The translations under genes and the position numbers were made by a program. The notes under the pieces were generated by a model. The model was given only the letters and a program-made list of their open reading frames with translations. It was not told where the DNA came from and did no database searches. From JACCYJ01 sp038198775 (GTDB taxonomy: Bacteria > Actinomycetota > Actinomycetes > Propionibacteriales > Nocardioidaceae), in NCBI GenBank assembly GCA_038198775.1, contig JBBPZV010000021.1:1-6118 (forward strand): a DNA stretch of 6,118 nt, read 5' to 3'. Of this stretch, positions 1 through 6,054 are shown piece by piece (position 1 is the stretch's first letter; each line of letters starts with the position of its first letter).

Positions 1-125
1 ACCGCCGCGACGAACACGCCGTTGCCCGCGGCCTGCACTGGTCAATCTGGCGCCGCCACCACCAACTCGACGCCCGGCGCGCCCACGTCCGACGCCACCT
101 CCGCCTACAGATGATCGTGATCTAG
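1..125 (+). CDS. C-terminal end of a probable transposase (5' part outside window)
   Basis: The frame beginning at base 3 is open from the window edge to a TAG stop at 123-125 and gives 40 residues. Most codons end in G or C, as expected for coding DNA here. The peptide is very basic and rich in Arg and His, with the segment LHWSIWRRHHQLDARRAHVR. From memory, actinobacterial IS701/IS4-like DDE transposases often end in a tail of this kind (a W-x-x-W-R-R-R-H-Q-like stretch followed by Arg/His/Tyr residues). No catalytic residue is inside the window, so family assignment rests on the tail alone. Six bases after the stop lies TAGTACTA (131-138), a perfect 8-bp palindrome that could sit near an element end, but I see no matching terminal repeat because the other end is absent. 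It could instead be the end of another Arg-rich protein. Confidence 0.45.
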   Translation, partial: RRDEHAVARGLHWSIWRRHHQLDARRAHVRRHLRLQMIVI

Positions 126-255
126 CCCTGTAGTACTAGGCGGCACCATGGTCACCAACAGCTCGCCGATCAGCGCCAACACCCCGAACAACTGTGTCGG
201 CAGCGCCCCCGCGGTACCCACCTGCACCGGCTAAGAGCCTCCGCCGCACGAAGAA
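126..255. other. Short ambiguous region between the left-edge gene and the terminator
   Basis: Two small overlapping readings exist and neither is secure. On the minus strand, a GTG at 227 opens a 40-codon frame ending at 105, with a hydrophobic stretch (LPTQLFGVLALIGELLVTMV) that could be one membrane segment. A GGAGG lies 10 bases upstream of the GTG, a little far. Its codons are strongly G/C-ending until about 146, then lose that bias exactly where the TAGTACTA palindrome begins. On the plus strand, the frame open from 121 through the ATG at 148 to a TAA at 232-234 is also G/C-ending and encodes a Ser/Asn/Pro-rich peptide with two Cys (NNCVGSAPAVPTC). Either may be the remains of a gene cut by the neighbouring element. 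No function is proposed. Confidence 0.3.
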
Positions 256-309
256 AGGCCGGTGACGAGGGCCGGTGCAGACTTCTGTACCGGCCCTCGT
301 CACCGGCCT
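256..309 (-). terminator. Strong rho-independent-type terminator for the minus-strand gene cluster
   Basis: Bases 256-276 and 289-309 form a perfect 21-bp inverted repeat. Four further pairs (one G-U) close the stem to 25 bp with a four-base loop (281-284). Read on the minus strand, the stem is followed immediately by TTTCTT, a short U-rich tract. On the plus strand no T tract follows. The stem base is 12 bp past the stop codon of the DUF2235 gene, so it should end that transcript. It may also block read-through arriving from the left-edge gene on the plus strand, since a stem this stable can work in both directions. Confidence 0.85.
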
Positions 310-321
310 GCTACTGCGAGA

Positions 322-1410
322 TTAGACCTGCATGACCTCGTCGGCGTGACCGAGGTATGTGACGAGTCCGGACGGCGCATACGATTGTAGCTGTTGATGC
401 CGCTCAACTGCGCTTGAAGCGACGTACTCGTGGGAAACGTCGGTGACGCCAAGGTTTCGTACGAACGGCGGGACCAGTCGGTAGAAGCCCGTCCGCGACT
501 CGTGCAGCTGCCCGAGCGCATCGGGGACGAGACCGCTGCCCGTATGCTGCGGGGTCGCGGCGTCGCCGGAGGGAAGGCGGCTGAATGCCTCGGCCTCGAA
601 GGCCAGGCCGCAGGCACGCGCCCGATCCACCATCCAGAGCAGCGCGATCTCAGCCAGAGCGGGATCCGCATAGCCCCCGCCGACGTCGGAGTGGACCCCA
701 GCGAACCACACCTGCTCAAGTCGCTGGCCACCCGCGTCCGCCTGCTGGCTCCAGATCGCCGGCTTGAACGGACCTCGCTTCTCGTCAATCGCCAGTGCCT
801 GGAAAGCCGCGTCGACGGACGTGCTCAAGTCCGTGTCGTGAAACTGCCATCGTCGGTTGAGCAGGTTGACCAGACGGAGCCCGCTGAGTGGAATACCGAG
901 GGCGCCCACGGTGTCCCAGACACCGATGAAGTGAATACGCGTCTCGTGGGAGTACGAACGCCTGAAGAGCTGTGCCTCGGTGCTCCGCGGATGTGTGCGG
1001 CTGCTTCGGCTGCGGTAGAGCGCATACGCCTCGTCGACCCGGTCGACGTACTCTCGCCGCAAAATGCCTGAGTTCCGGACGAAGCCTGCGGTGCTGCGTG
1101 CAGTGAAGGCGCCGCGGCTGAACCCGAAGAAGAAAAGCTCGTCGCCCGGCTCGAAGTTCTGTACCAGGAACCGGTAGGTGTCACGGACGTTGCGCGACAG
1201 GCCGAAGCCGAACATCCCACCGCTGAGGCGCTCCGAACGGTTGGTGCCGACCCCCGGATGGTAGAACATCCGCTGCACCTTGCCAGTGGGGTCCTCCGGC
1301 GCGACTGCCAGCGCGACCTTGGTGACGTTCGTCGGCGCCGGCTGCCCGTCGTTCAACTGGTCCGGAGTGTTCCAGGTGCCGTCACAGCACACCACCAGAC
1401 GCTTCGGCAT
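322..1410 (-). CDS. DUF2235 domain protein, alpha/beta-hydrolase (phospholipase Tle1-like catalytic fold)
   Basis: The 362-residue product matches the DUF2235 family along its whole length, a family related to the catalytic domain of Tle1-type phospholipase effectors. It opens with the family-typical KRLVVCCDGTWNTPDQ (3-18). The nucleophile elbow is GFSRGAF (96-102), with Ser98 as predicted nucleophile. The family block VWDTVGALG is at 164-172, ALAIDEKRGPF at 206-215, and VWFAGVHSDVGGGY (234-247) carries the usual His/Asp catalytic region (H240, D242). Length suits a stand-alone hydrolase. There is no signal peptide, no membrane segment and no added toxin or delivery domain. The ATG at 1410 was chosen because GGAGG lies 7 bases upstream and homology starts at residue 3; a 94-residue upstream extension would overlap the permease gene and has no family similarity. 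It is last in the minus-strand run and precedes the terminator. GC is lower than in its neighbours. The lipid or ester substrate is unknown. Confidence 0.88.
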   Translation of the reverse strand: MPKRLVVCCDGTWNTPDQLNDGQPAPTNVTKVALAVAPEDPTGKVQRMFYHPGVGTNRSERLSGGMFGFGLSRNVRDTYRFLVQNFEPGDELFFFGFSRGAFTARSTAGFVRNSGILRREYVDRVDEAYALYRSRSSRTHPRSTEAQLFRRSYSHETRIHFIGVWDTVGALGIPLSGLRLVNLLNRRWQFHDTDLSTSVDAAFQALAIDEKRGPFKPAIWSQQADAGGQRLEQVWFAGVHSDVGGGYADPALAEIALLWMVDRARACGLAFEAEAFSRLPSGDAATPQHTGSGLVPDALGQLHESRTGFYRLVPPFVRNLGVTDVSHEYVASSAVERHQQLQSYAPSGLVTYLGHADEVMQV

Positions 1411-1525
1411 GGCCCTCCCTCCCCTCGATGACCAGCGTTCATTGGTTACCCAACCCAGAGGTGACGCTGGCAGTCCCTGATACCGACCACGTAGCTCGCG
1501 GACGGCGGCCTGGGCACCGAAACCG
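1411..1525. other. Intergenic gap between permease and DUF2235 genes
   Basis: This 115-bp gap on the minus-strand run is long enough for a separate promoter. Apart from the ribosome binding site, I see only a short inverted repeat TTGG-TTAC-CCAA at about 1442-1453. I find no convincing terminator hairpin and no clear -35/-10 pair. Whether the DUF2235 gene is co-transcribed with the permease cannot be decided from the sequence. Confidence 0.4.
1418..1422 (-). promoter_or_regulatory. Ribosome binding site fixing the DUF2235 start
   Basis: The minus strand reads a purine tract containing GGAGG that ends 7 bases before the ATG at 1410. It supports this ATG over the longer open frame reaching back to 1692, which would put the start inside the permease gene. 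Confidence 0.75.
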
Positions 1526-2989
1526 TCACCGAACCGGCGCGGCGGCCGCGAGTCCTTCGCTTCTGGTGAGGGACCTACCGGCGCGCCGGGCCGCTCCGGG
1601 CCATGCGAGCACCCCGACGACGCCCAACAGGATCCACGCCGCGGACACGACGGGATAGACGCCGGCGGCGCCACCGGGATAGGGCGAGACATTCCGGAGC
1701 AGGGTGTAAGCGATCAGCAGCAGGGCCAGCGTGGGGATGACGACCTCCCAGGCGGCGACCTCGCGGCGCCCGGAGAAGAACAGCAGTCGCGCCGCGCCGA
1801 CCGTCGCGAGCGCGTAGGCGACCAGCAGGATCAGCGTCCCGATCGTGCCCGACGCCACGAAGAGATCGAACGGCTTCCCACCCACGACGAACCAGGCGAT
1901 GCCGACGACCACGTACATCCCGACGACCACCGCGAGCGCCGCCCGGGCCGGGGCGCCGCGCCTCGCCGACACCTGCCCGAACGTCGACGGCCCGATGCCG
2001 TCGCGGGCGAGTGCGAAGAGCAGCCGCGATCCGCTGACCGCGCAGGCCAGGGCGCAGCCGAAGGCACTGATCGCCGCGCCGATCGTGATCAGGTCGCCGA
2101 CCCAGGCCGCGACGTACTGCGAGCCGAGGTCGCCGAGCAGCGACTGCGAGCCGGTGAAGGCCGCGACCCCCGCGTCGTCGGCGCCGAAGCCCATCACCTC
2201 CACGGCGGTGACGAACACGAAGTAGACGCCGCCGAAGACCGCGGTCCCGAGAATCGCCCTGGGGATGCTGCGACGAGGCTCGCGGGCCTCCTCACCCAGC
2301 GTCGCGGCGGCCTCGAAGCCGGCGAAGGACAGGAAGCCGAAGACGACGCCGAGGAAGACCGCGGAGATGTCGGTCCCCGGCGCTACGGTGAACACCGACA
2401 GGTCCACGGTGCGGCCGGCCGGCGCGGTGCCGGTGGCCAACCGGACGAGGATGACCACGGCCACCACCACGATCAGCGCGACGGTGGTGCCCTCGATCGA
2501 CAGCAGCGCCCTGGTCCCCCCGCGGACCGGCGCGACGGCCAGCGCCAGCACCGCGAGCAGCGCGACGGCGGCGATCGCGAAGCCCGCCCACGACGGCTGG
2601 TCAGTCCAGATCCCGAGGCTGTCCAGAGCGGCGGCGGCGAAGATGCCCGCGGCCGTCGACGTGACGACGCCGTAGAAGAGGTAGGTGCCCAGCAATGACC
2701 AGCCCGCGACGACGCCGACCCGCGGGCCCAGCGTCGCCCCGACGAAGCCGTAGACGCTGCCCGCGTGATGGAACCGCCGGCACAACCGGACGAACGTGTA
2801 CGCGATGAGCAGCACCCCGGCCGTGGCCAGCGCGAACGCCAGCGGCACTGCCCGCCCCACGCTGCCTGCGGTGGCCTGCGGGTTGATGTTCACGGCCATC
2901 GACGGCGCCATCAGGGCCAGCGAGAGGCCGATGGCCTCCCACACGCTCAACTCGCGACGGAGCCGGGTCCCGGTTGTTGACGGAGGCAT
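1526..2989 (-). CDS. APC-superfamily amino acid/amine permease
   Basis: The 487-residue product is a polytopic inner-membrane transporter with about 12 hydrophobic segments, the usual size for the amino acid-polyamine-organocation superfamily. Family signatures appear in order. VWEAIGLSLALMAPSMAVN (16-34) covers the broken first helix that lines the substrate site. HAGSVYGFVGATLGPRVG (75-92) is the conserved Gly/Tyr block. FAGFEAAATLGEEAREPRR (222-240) with IPRAI is the hallmark GFE...EE..P...IP stretch. SGSRLLFALARDGIGP (319-334) is the conserved loop after helix 8. Such proteins bring in amino acids or amines by proton or sodium symport or by exchange. The ATG at 2989 was chosen because a GGAAAGGG tract lies 8 bases upstream; starts at 3007 (ATG) and 3016 (TTG) lack a good ribosome site. 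It lies 52 bp downstream of the amidohydrolase gene, probably co-transcribed. Substrate is not deducible. Confidence 0.9.
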   Translation of the reverse strand: MPPSTTGTRLRRELSVWEAIGLSLALMAPSMAVNINPQATAGSVGRAVPLAFALATAGVLLIAYTFVRLCRRFHHAGSVYGFVGATLGPRVGVVAGWSLLGTYLFYGVVTSTAAGIFAAAALDSLGIWTDQPSWAGFAIAAVALLAVLALAVAPVRGGTRALLSIEGTTVALIVVVAVVILVRLATGTAPAGRTVDLSVFTVAPGTDISAVFLGVVFGFLSFAGFEAAATLGEEAREPRRSIPRAILGTAVFGGVYFVFVTAVEVMGFGADDAGVAAFTGSQSLLGDLGSQYVAAWVGDLITIGAAISAFGCALACAVSGSRLLFALARDGIGPSTFGQVSARRGAPARAALAVVVGMYVVVGIAWFVVGGKPFDLFVASGTIGTLILLVAYALATVGAARLLFFSGRREVAAWEVVIPTLALLLIAYTLLRNVSPYPGGAAGVYPVVSAAWILLGVVGVLAWPGAARRAGRSLTRSEGLAAAAPVR

Positions 2990-3041
2990 GGCGCCCACCC
3001 TTTCCATGACCAGCAAATGGTCGACCAGAACGGAAGGAAAG

Positions 3042-4205
3042 TCACTCTGCGCACCAGGTCACCGCCCGTTCGGGGTACGGTTCCTCCAGGCCGTACACCC
3101 GCCGGGCGTTGCCCGCCCCCACCAGCTCCGCGACGCGCGCCGCGTCGGCCGCTGACCAGTCGCCGGACGTGACCCAGTCGCCGAGTACGCCGGTCATCGC
3201 CCGGCGCCACAGCACGGCGCCGAGGTGGTGCAGCTCGGCAGGTCCCCAGGCGTCGGAGGAGTAGAGCACCTTGCCGAACGGCGCCACCTCCAGCGACTCC
3301 GCGACGACCGCCCGGCTCCGAGCTCCGGTGTGGTTGACCGCCAGCCCGACATCGCAGTACACGTGCGGGTACACGGCGGCGAGGTACCCGGCGTTGCGGT
3401 GGTAGGGGTAACAGTGCAGGAGCATGATCGGCACGTTGCGGTCGCGCACCCGTCGGATGAACCCCGTCATCAGCGCGGGGTCGCAGCGGTGCAGGGTCAA
3501 GTCAGGATCCCCGTAGCCGGTGTGGAACTGCAGCGGCAGCCCGTGCTCGACACCCGCCCAGAGCAGGTGGCGCAGCAGCACCGGGTCGGTCAGCCGTCCG
3601 CCGGCCCGGAGCCACTGCCCGGCCGCGCGCTGGACTGCCACCGCGGTGGGTGGCTCGGGATCGAAGTCGAGCCCGTACCGGTAGGCGATCACCGACTTCA
3701 GCGCGACGGCGCCGCGGGCCCGCTCGGCCAGTGCGGCGGCGAACCGGTCGGCGAACCCGGCCGCGTCCGGTGCCGCCGCGGCCACCTCCTCGGCGACCGA
3801 CTCCAGCCGGACGACCTCAGCGGCCCGCGCCCCGGCCGCCCGGGCCAGCTCCGCGGGTGTGAGCAGATCCTCGGCCCGGTAGCCGGTCTCGACCAGGAAG
3901 CATCCGACCCCGCTTGCGGCCAGCAGCCGCCGGGTGACCTCGGCCGCGCCGAGCTCGCGGCGTCGGGCGAGGTAGCTGTCCACGTCGGTATGCGGGGGCA
4001 GGTCCAGCACCGGGGCACACCACCGGCGGACGGCGAAGCCCAGCTGCGAGTCCAGGTGGCTCGTCCCCGGGGGCGCCGGCCACGGGGACTCGGTGAGGCC
4101 GTCCTCGAAACGGGCGCGGTCGAGGTCGGCGGCCGCGGCACCGTGGACGTGATGGTCCACCAGGCGCAACGACTCGACCAGCCTGCTCAGCGACTCAGCG
4201 ACCAC
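3042..4205 (-). CDS. Amidohydrolase family protein (Amidohydro_2, FluG N-domain-like)
   Basis: The 387-residue product has the layout of a metal-dependent TIM-barrel hydrolase or decarboxylase of the Amidohydro_2 group. A first-strand HxH motif is at LVDHHVHG (15-22; H19, H21). A possible Lys at ALKSVIAYRYG (168-178) is followed by QFHTGYGDPD (226-235, H228), MLLHCYPYHRNAGYLA (261-276, H264) and YSSDAWGPAE (315-324, D318). These are the expected metal-binding and catalytic positions in the C-terminal half. The pattern resembles the N-terminal amidohydrolase domain of FluG-type proteins, which in some organisms is joined to or encoded beside glutamine-synthetase-like enzymes; no such enzyme is in this window. 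It looks soluble and cytoplasmic. The GTG start at 4205 has GGAGGT 6 bases upstream. Its neighbour 52 bp downstream is an APC permease, suggesting uptake and breakdown of one small molecule. The exact reaction is unknown. Confidence 0.85.
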   Translation of the reverse strand: MVAESLSRLVESLRLVDHHVHGAAAADLDRARFEDGLTESPWPAPPGTSHLDSQLGFAVRRWCAPVLDLPPHTDVDSYLARRRELGAAEVTRRLLAASGVGCFLVETGYRAEDLLTPAELARAAGARAAEVVRLESVAEEVAAAAPDAAGFADRFAAALAERARGAVALKSVIAYRYGLDFDPEPPTAVAVQRAAGQWLRAGGRLTDPVLLRHLLWAGVEHGLPLQFHTGYGDPDLTLHRCDPALMTGFIRRVRDRNVPIMLLHCYPYHRNAGYLAAVYPHVYCDVGLAVNHTGARSRAVVAESLEVAPFGKVLYSSDAWGPAELHHLGAVLWRRAMTGVLGDWVTSGDWSAADAARVAELVGAGNARRVYGLEEPYPERAVTWCAE

Positions 4206-4756
4206 TCGTGCACCTCCCGCCCGCTACCCGCCGTCAAAGGCAGCCGCCGGTCGGCCGCGTCAAGACGGTATGCCGCGCGGCACCGTTCTCGAACCATTCC
4301 ACTGTGCTCTGGGACGTTCGCGAGCCGCCCGTTCCCGACCGGTTGATCTCCGGGCGGGGAACGGCCCGCGGTGTTCGGTCGAGTCAGCTGCTCGACTGGG
4401 TCGACGGCGCGGACGGGGCACCGATCGCGGCGGCCGGGGTACCGGCCGGGGGCGCCGCCGGAGCAGGTGCCCGGTCGCCGGAGCCCGCGGCCGGACCCGG
4501 CCAGCGCGGAAGCGGCGCCGGTCAGTGCTCCGACGGCACGGTCGAGCACGCCGAGCCGGCCGCGGACCAGCACCCTGGTCACCAGTCCGCCCAGCCAGCG
4601 ACCGACGACGGCCCCGAGCAGCAGCCCGCCCAGGATTCCGACCAGCGCCAAGACGTAACGTGCCGCCGGGCTGTCGCCGAGCGCGGCGAGCCGAGCCCCG
4701 AACGCGGCACACAGCCCGGCGCCGACGAGCAGGATGATCACGTCGAGCAGGGTCAC
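4187..4756 (-). CDS. CvpA-like small membrane protein, probably frameshifted after residue 87
   Basis: The first ~87 residues look like a genuine membrane protein of the CvpA (colicin V production) type. They have a hydrophobic helix at about 5-25 beginning with LLDVI, a second at about 34-53 (YVLALVGILGGLLLGAVVG), then VLDRAVGALTGAASALAG (70-87), which fits the family's LDR-x-x-G-A-x-x-G block. CvpA proteins usually continue with another membrane helix, which is absent here. From residue 88 the frame becomes Arg/Cys/Gly-rich with no recognisable pattern and runs on to overlap the amidohydrolase start. Removing one G from the GGG codon of Gly87 (4496-4498) instead gives a clean Pro/Ala-rich tail ending at TGA 4384, for 123 residues in all. 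I infer a one-base frameshift, either a mutation or a sequence error. The GTG start at 4756 has GAGG 5 bases upstream. Its function is unknown; some CvpA domains anchor or accompany envelope proteases. Confidence 0.6.
   Translation of the reverse strand: MTLLDVIILLVGAGLCAAFGARLAALGDSPAARYVLALVGILGGLLLGAVVGRWLGGLVTRVLVRGRLGVLDRAVGALTGAASALAGSGRGLRRPGTCSGGAPGRYPGRRDRCPVRAVDPVEQLTRPNTAGRSPPGDQPVGNGRLANVPEHSGMVRERCRAAYRLDAADRRLPLTAGSGREVHEWSLSR
4212..4217 (-). promoter_or_regulatory. Ribosome binding site for the amidohydrolase (GTG start)
   Basis: The minus strand reads GGAGGT, then six bases, then GTG at 4205. It is a near-ideal site and fixes this unusual start codon. It lies inside the last codons of the unshifted CvpA-like frame, so that frame would overlap the start by 19 bp. 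Confidence 0.75.
4384..4498 (-). other. Alternative-frame Pro/Ala-rich tail of the CvpA-like protein
   Basis: After dropping one base of the GGG run at 4496-4498, the minus strand reads 36 residues dominated by Ala, Pro, Ser and Gly (for example APAPAAPPAGTPAAA) and stops at TGA 4384-4386. This is the kind of flexible tail common on actinobacterial membrane proteins. The frame is closed by a TGA at 4522-4524 just upstream, so it cannot be an independent extension from further up. It leaves 178 bp before the amidohydrolase start, enough for a promoter. Confidence 0.5.
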
Positions 4757-4803
4757 CGGGTCCTCGCCTTCTCTCCCCCCGGTGGGGACGTCAGCGAGAC
4801 TGG

Positions 4804-4877
4804 GCGATGATCCTGAGCCGGAGCTGAGCCGGGCCCCACCGAGCGGAGATCGCTCAGGTTCGGCTCAGGATCATCGC
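4804..4877. repeat. Long near-perfect inverted repeat in the divergent intergenic region
   Basis: Arms 4804-4829 and 4852-4877 pair over 26 positions. The outer 17 bp (4804-4820 with 4861-4877) are perfect; inward follow one G-U, one A-T, one mismatch and six more pairs, around a 22-base centre. Each arm holds two CTGAGC copies in the same direction 11 bp apart (4813, 4824; inverted at 4852, 4863). On the left the copy is a 9-bp direct repeat CTGAGCCGG. There is no T tract on either side, so a simple terminator is unlikely. It lies about 50 bp upstream of the CvpA-like start and about 120 bp upstream of the DMT transporter start. Possible roles are a regulator-binding array or a small palindromic mobile repeat. 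Confidence 0.8.
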
Positions 4878-4928
4878 GAGTCGGTCGCACAGATGGCCGA
4901 CTCATGCGCACAAATACCCCGACTCGCG
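4875..4928. repeat. Second set of inverted/direct repeats (GAGTCGG / CCGACTC)
   Basis: CGCGAGTCGG at 4875-4884 is the exact reverse complement of CCGACTCGCG at 4919-4928. A further CCGACTC at 4897-4903 repeats the right arm 22 bp earlier, two helical turns away. The set begins inside the right arm of the larger dyad. It lies 70-125 bp upstream of the DMT transporter start, a position suitable for an operator. The binding protein is unknown. Confidence 0.55.
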
Positions 4929-4984
4929 GGAGTTCACGTTGCCCGCGGTGGGTACCTTCGCCCGACTGACGCCGGAGCTGCGAT

Positions 4985-4990
4985 GGGTGA
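4985..4990 (+). promoter_or_regulatory. Ribosome binding site for the DMT transporter
   Basis: GGGTGA lies 8 bases before the ATG at 4999. An in-frame TAA at 4993-4995 rules out any longer protein, so the ATG (or, less likely, the adjacent CTG at 4996) is the start. The start codon lies inside a 12-bp palindrome TGATGATCATCA (4997-5008). Confidence 0.55.
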
Positions 4991-4998
4991 CCTAACTG

Positions 4999-5943
4999 AT
5001 GATCATCATCTCGGTGCTGGCCGCGCTGGCGGCGGGTGCCTGCTTCGCCATCGGAGGAGTGCTGCAGCAGCGAGAGGCGAGTACCCGTCCACCGGACGAG
5101 TCGTTGTCGCCGCGGTTGCTCCTCGACCTCGCCCGCCGTCCGGCGTGGCTGGCCGGGATCGGTTCGACCGCGGGGTCGTTCGTGTTCAAAGCCGTCGCGT
5201 TGGCCTTCGGGCCGTTGTCACTGGTGCAGCCGCTGATCGCCAGCGAGCTGATCTTCGCGATCCCGGTGTCGGTGCGCCGCCACGGTTACCGGCTGCACCT
5301 GCGGGAATGGTCGGGCATCGCGATGGTGACCGGTGGGCTGGTGCTGGCCATCGTCGCGGCCTCGCCGCAGCCGGGCAACCCGCTGCCGCCGCTGTCCACC
5401 TGGGGCGAGGCGCTCGGCGCGGTCGCGGTGCTCGCCGCCGTGGTCCTGCTGGCGGCCCGCCGGGTCGGCGGCCCGGCCCGGGCGTCGCTGTACGCGCTTG
5501 CTGCGGTGGCCGCGCTCGCAGCCCAGTCCGCGCTGCTCGCCGCTACGGTGGCGCTGTTCAAGATGGGCATCCTCACCGCGCTGTCCTCATGGCAGCCCTA
5601 CGCGATGGGCGTGGTCAGCTTCGTCGCGCTGACCCTCGTGCAGAGCGCCTACCAAGCCGGACCGCTCGCGGCGAGCATGCCGGTGATGGACGCGGCGAAC
5701 CCGCTCGTCGGGATCACGATCGGTATCGTGCTGTTCGACGAGACCATCTCCACCGCCACCTGGCACCTCGCCGGAGCGGTCGTCGGGGTGGTGCTGCTGG
5801 TCGCCGGGGTCATCCTGGTCGACACCTCTCCCCTGGTGCTGCGGATCCAGCGCGACGAGGACGAGGAACAGCACCGAACCGCCGACGCCGAGGCGAGAGA
5901 CGTTGCCCGACAATCGGGCCGACCCGGCGAGCGAGAACCGTGA
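4999..5943 (+). CDS. DMT-family (drug/metabolite) transporter
   Basis: The 314-residue product is an integral membrane protein with about nine hydrophobic segments (roughly 2-22, 51-70, 74-92, 104-121, 136-153, 163-186, 201-217, 226-246, 255-275). Two halves share a repeated pattern: FKAVALAFGPLSLVQPLIAS (63-82) and SAYQAGPLAASMPVMDAANP (216-235), each a helix followed by a Gly-Pro-Leu turn, as in the EamA/NIPA-like members of the drug/metabolite transporter superfamily. LQQREA (22-27) after the first helix and IVLFDE (243-248) are further typical marks. The last ~35 residues (RIQRDEDEE onward) are charged and probably cytoplasmic. Such proteins carry metabolites, drugs or ions; the substrate here is unknown. 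Size is normal for the family and the frame is intact. It is transcribed divergently from the CvpA-like gene across the repeat-rich region and faces a minus-strand gene end to the right. Confidence 0.85.
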   Translation: MIIISVLAALAAGACFAIGGVLQQREASTRPPDESLSPRLLLDLARRPAWLAGIGSTAGSFVFKAVALAFGPLSLVQPLIASELIFAIPVSVRRHGYRLHLREWSGIAMVTGGLVLAIVAASPQPGNPLPPLSTWGEALGAVAVLAAVVLLAARRVGGPARASLYALAAVAALAAQSALLAATVALFKMGILTALSSWQPYAMGVVSFVALTLVQSAYQAGPLAASMPVMDAANPLVGITIGIVLFDETISTATWHLAGAVVGVVLLVAGVILVDTSPLVLRIQRDEDEEQHRTADAEARDVARQSGRPGEREP

Positions 5944-6054
5944 CCAGCGCTCGACCGTGGTGGTTCCAGCAGGCCGGCCGCGCCGCCTCCCGTCGAGCGA
6001 GAAGACCCGCGCCGCCATTCGCAGCACGGCGAGTTGAGGCCGGTCACTTCCTTC
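5944..6054. other. Gap between convergent gene ends; no clear signal
   Basis: In these 111 bases I see no start site, RNA gene or convincing terminator. The only inverted repeat is a weak GCTCGAC / GTCGAGC pair (about 5947-5953 and 5992-5998) with a long loop. Confidence 0.4.

Noticed and set aside
430..1071. 213-codon plus-strand open frame opposite the DUF2235 gene
   Set aside because: It is antisense to a well-supported family match, with no recognisable motifs.
1411..1692. 94-residue N-terminal extension of the DUF2235 protein
   Set aside because: It overlaps the permease gene end, has shadow-frame composition, and the family homology plus a strong ribosome site begin at the ATG at 1410.
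3225..4346. 373-codon plus-strand open frame opposite the amidohydrolase
   Set aside because: It is the antisense shadow of a gene with conserved catalytic motifs and shows no family pattern of its own.
4804..4928. CRISPR-like array
   Set aside because: The repeats are few, short, inverted and overlapping, with no regular spacers and no cas genes.
4933..4958. Possible promoter TTCACG...TACCTT upstream of the DMT transporter
   Set aside because: Spacing is only 14 bp and both boxes are poor matches, so it is not supportable as a promoter.
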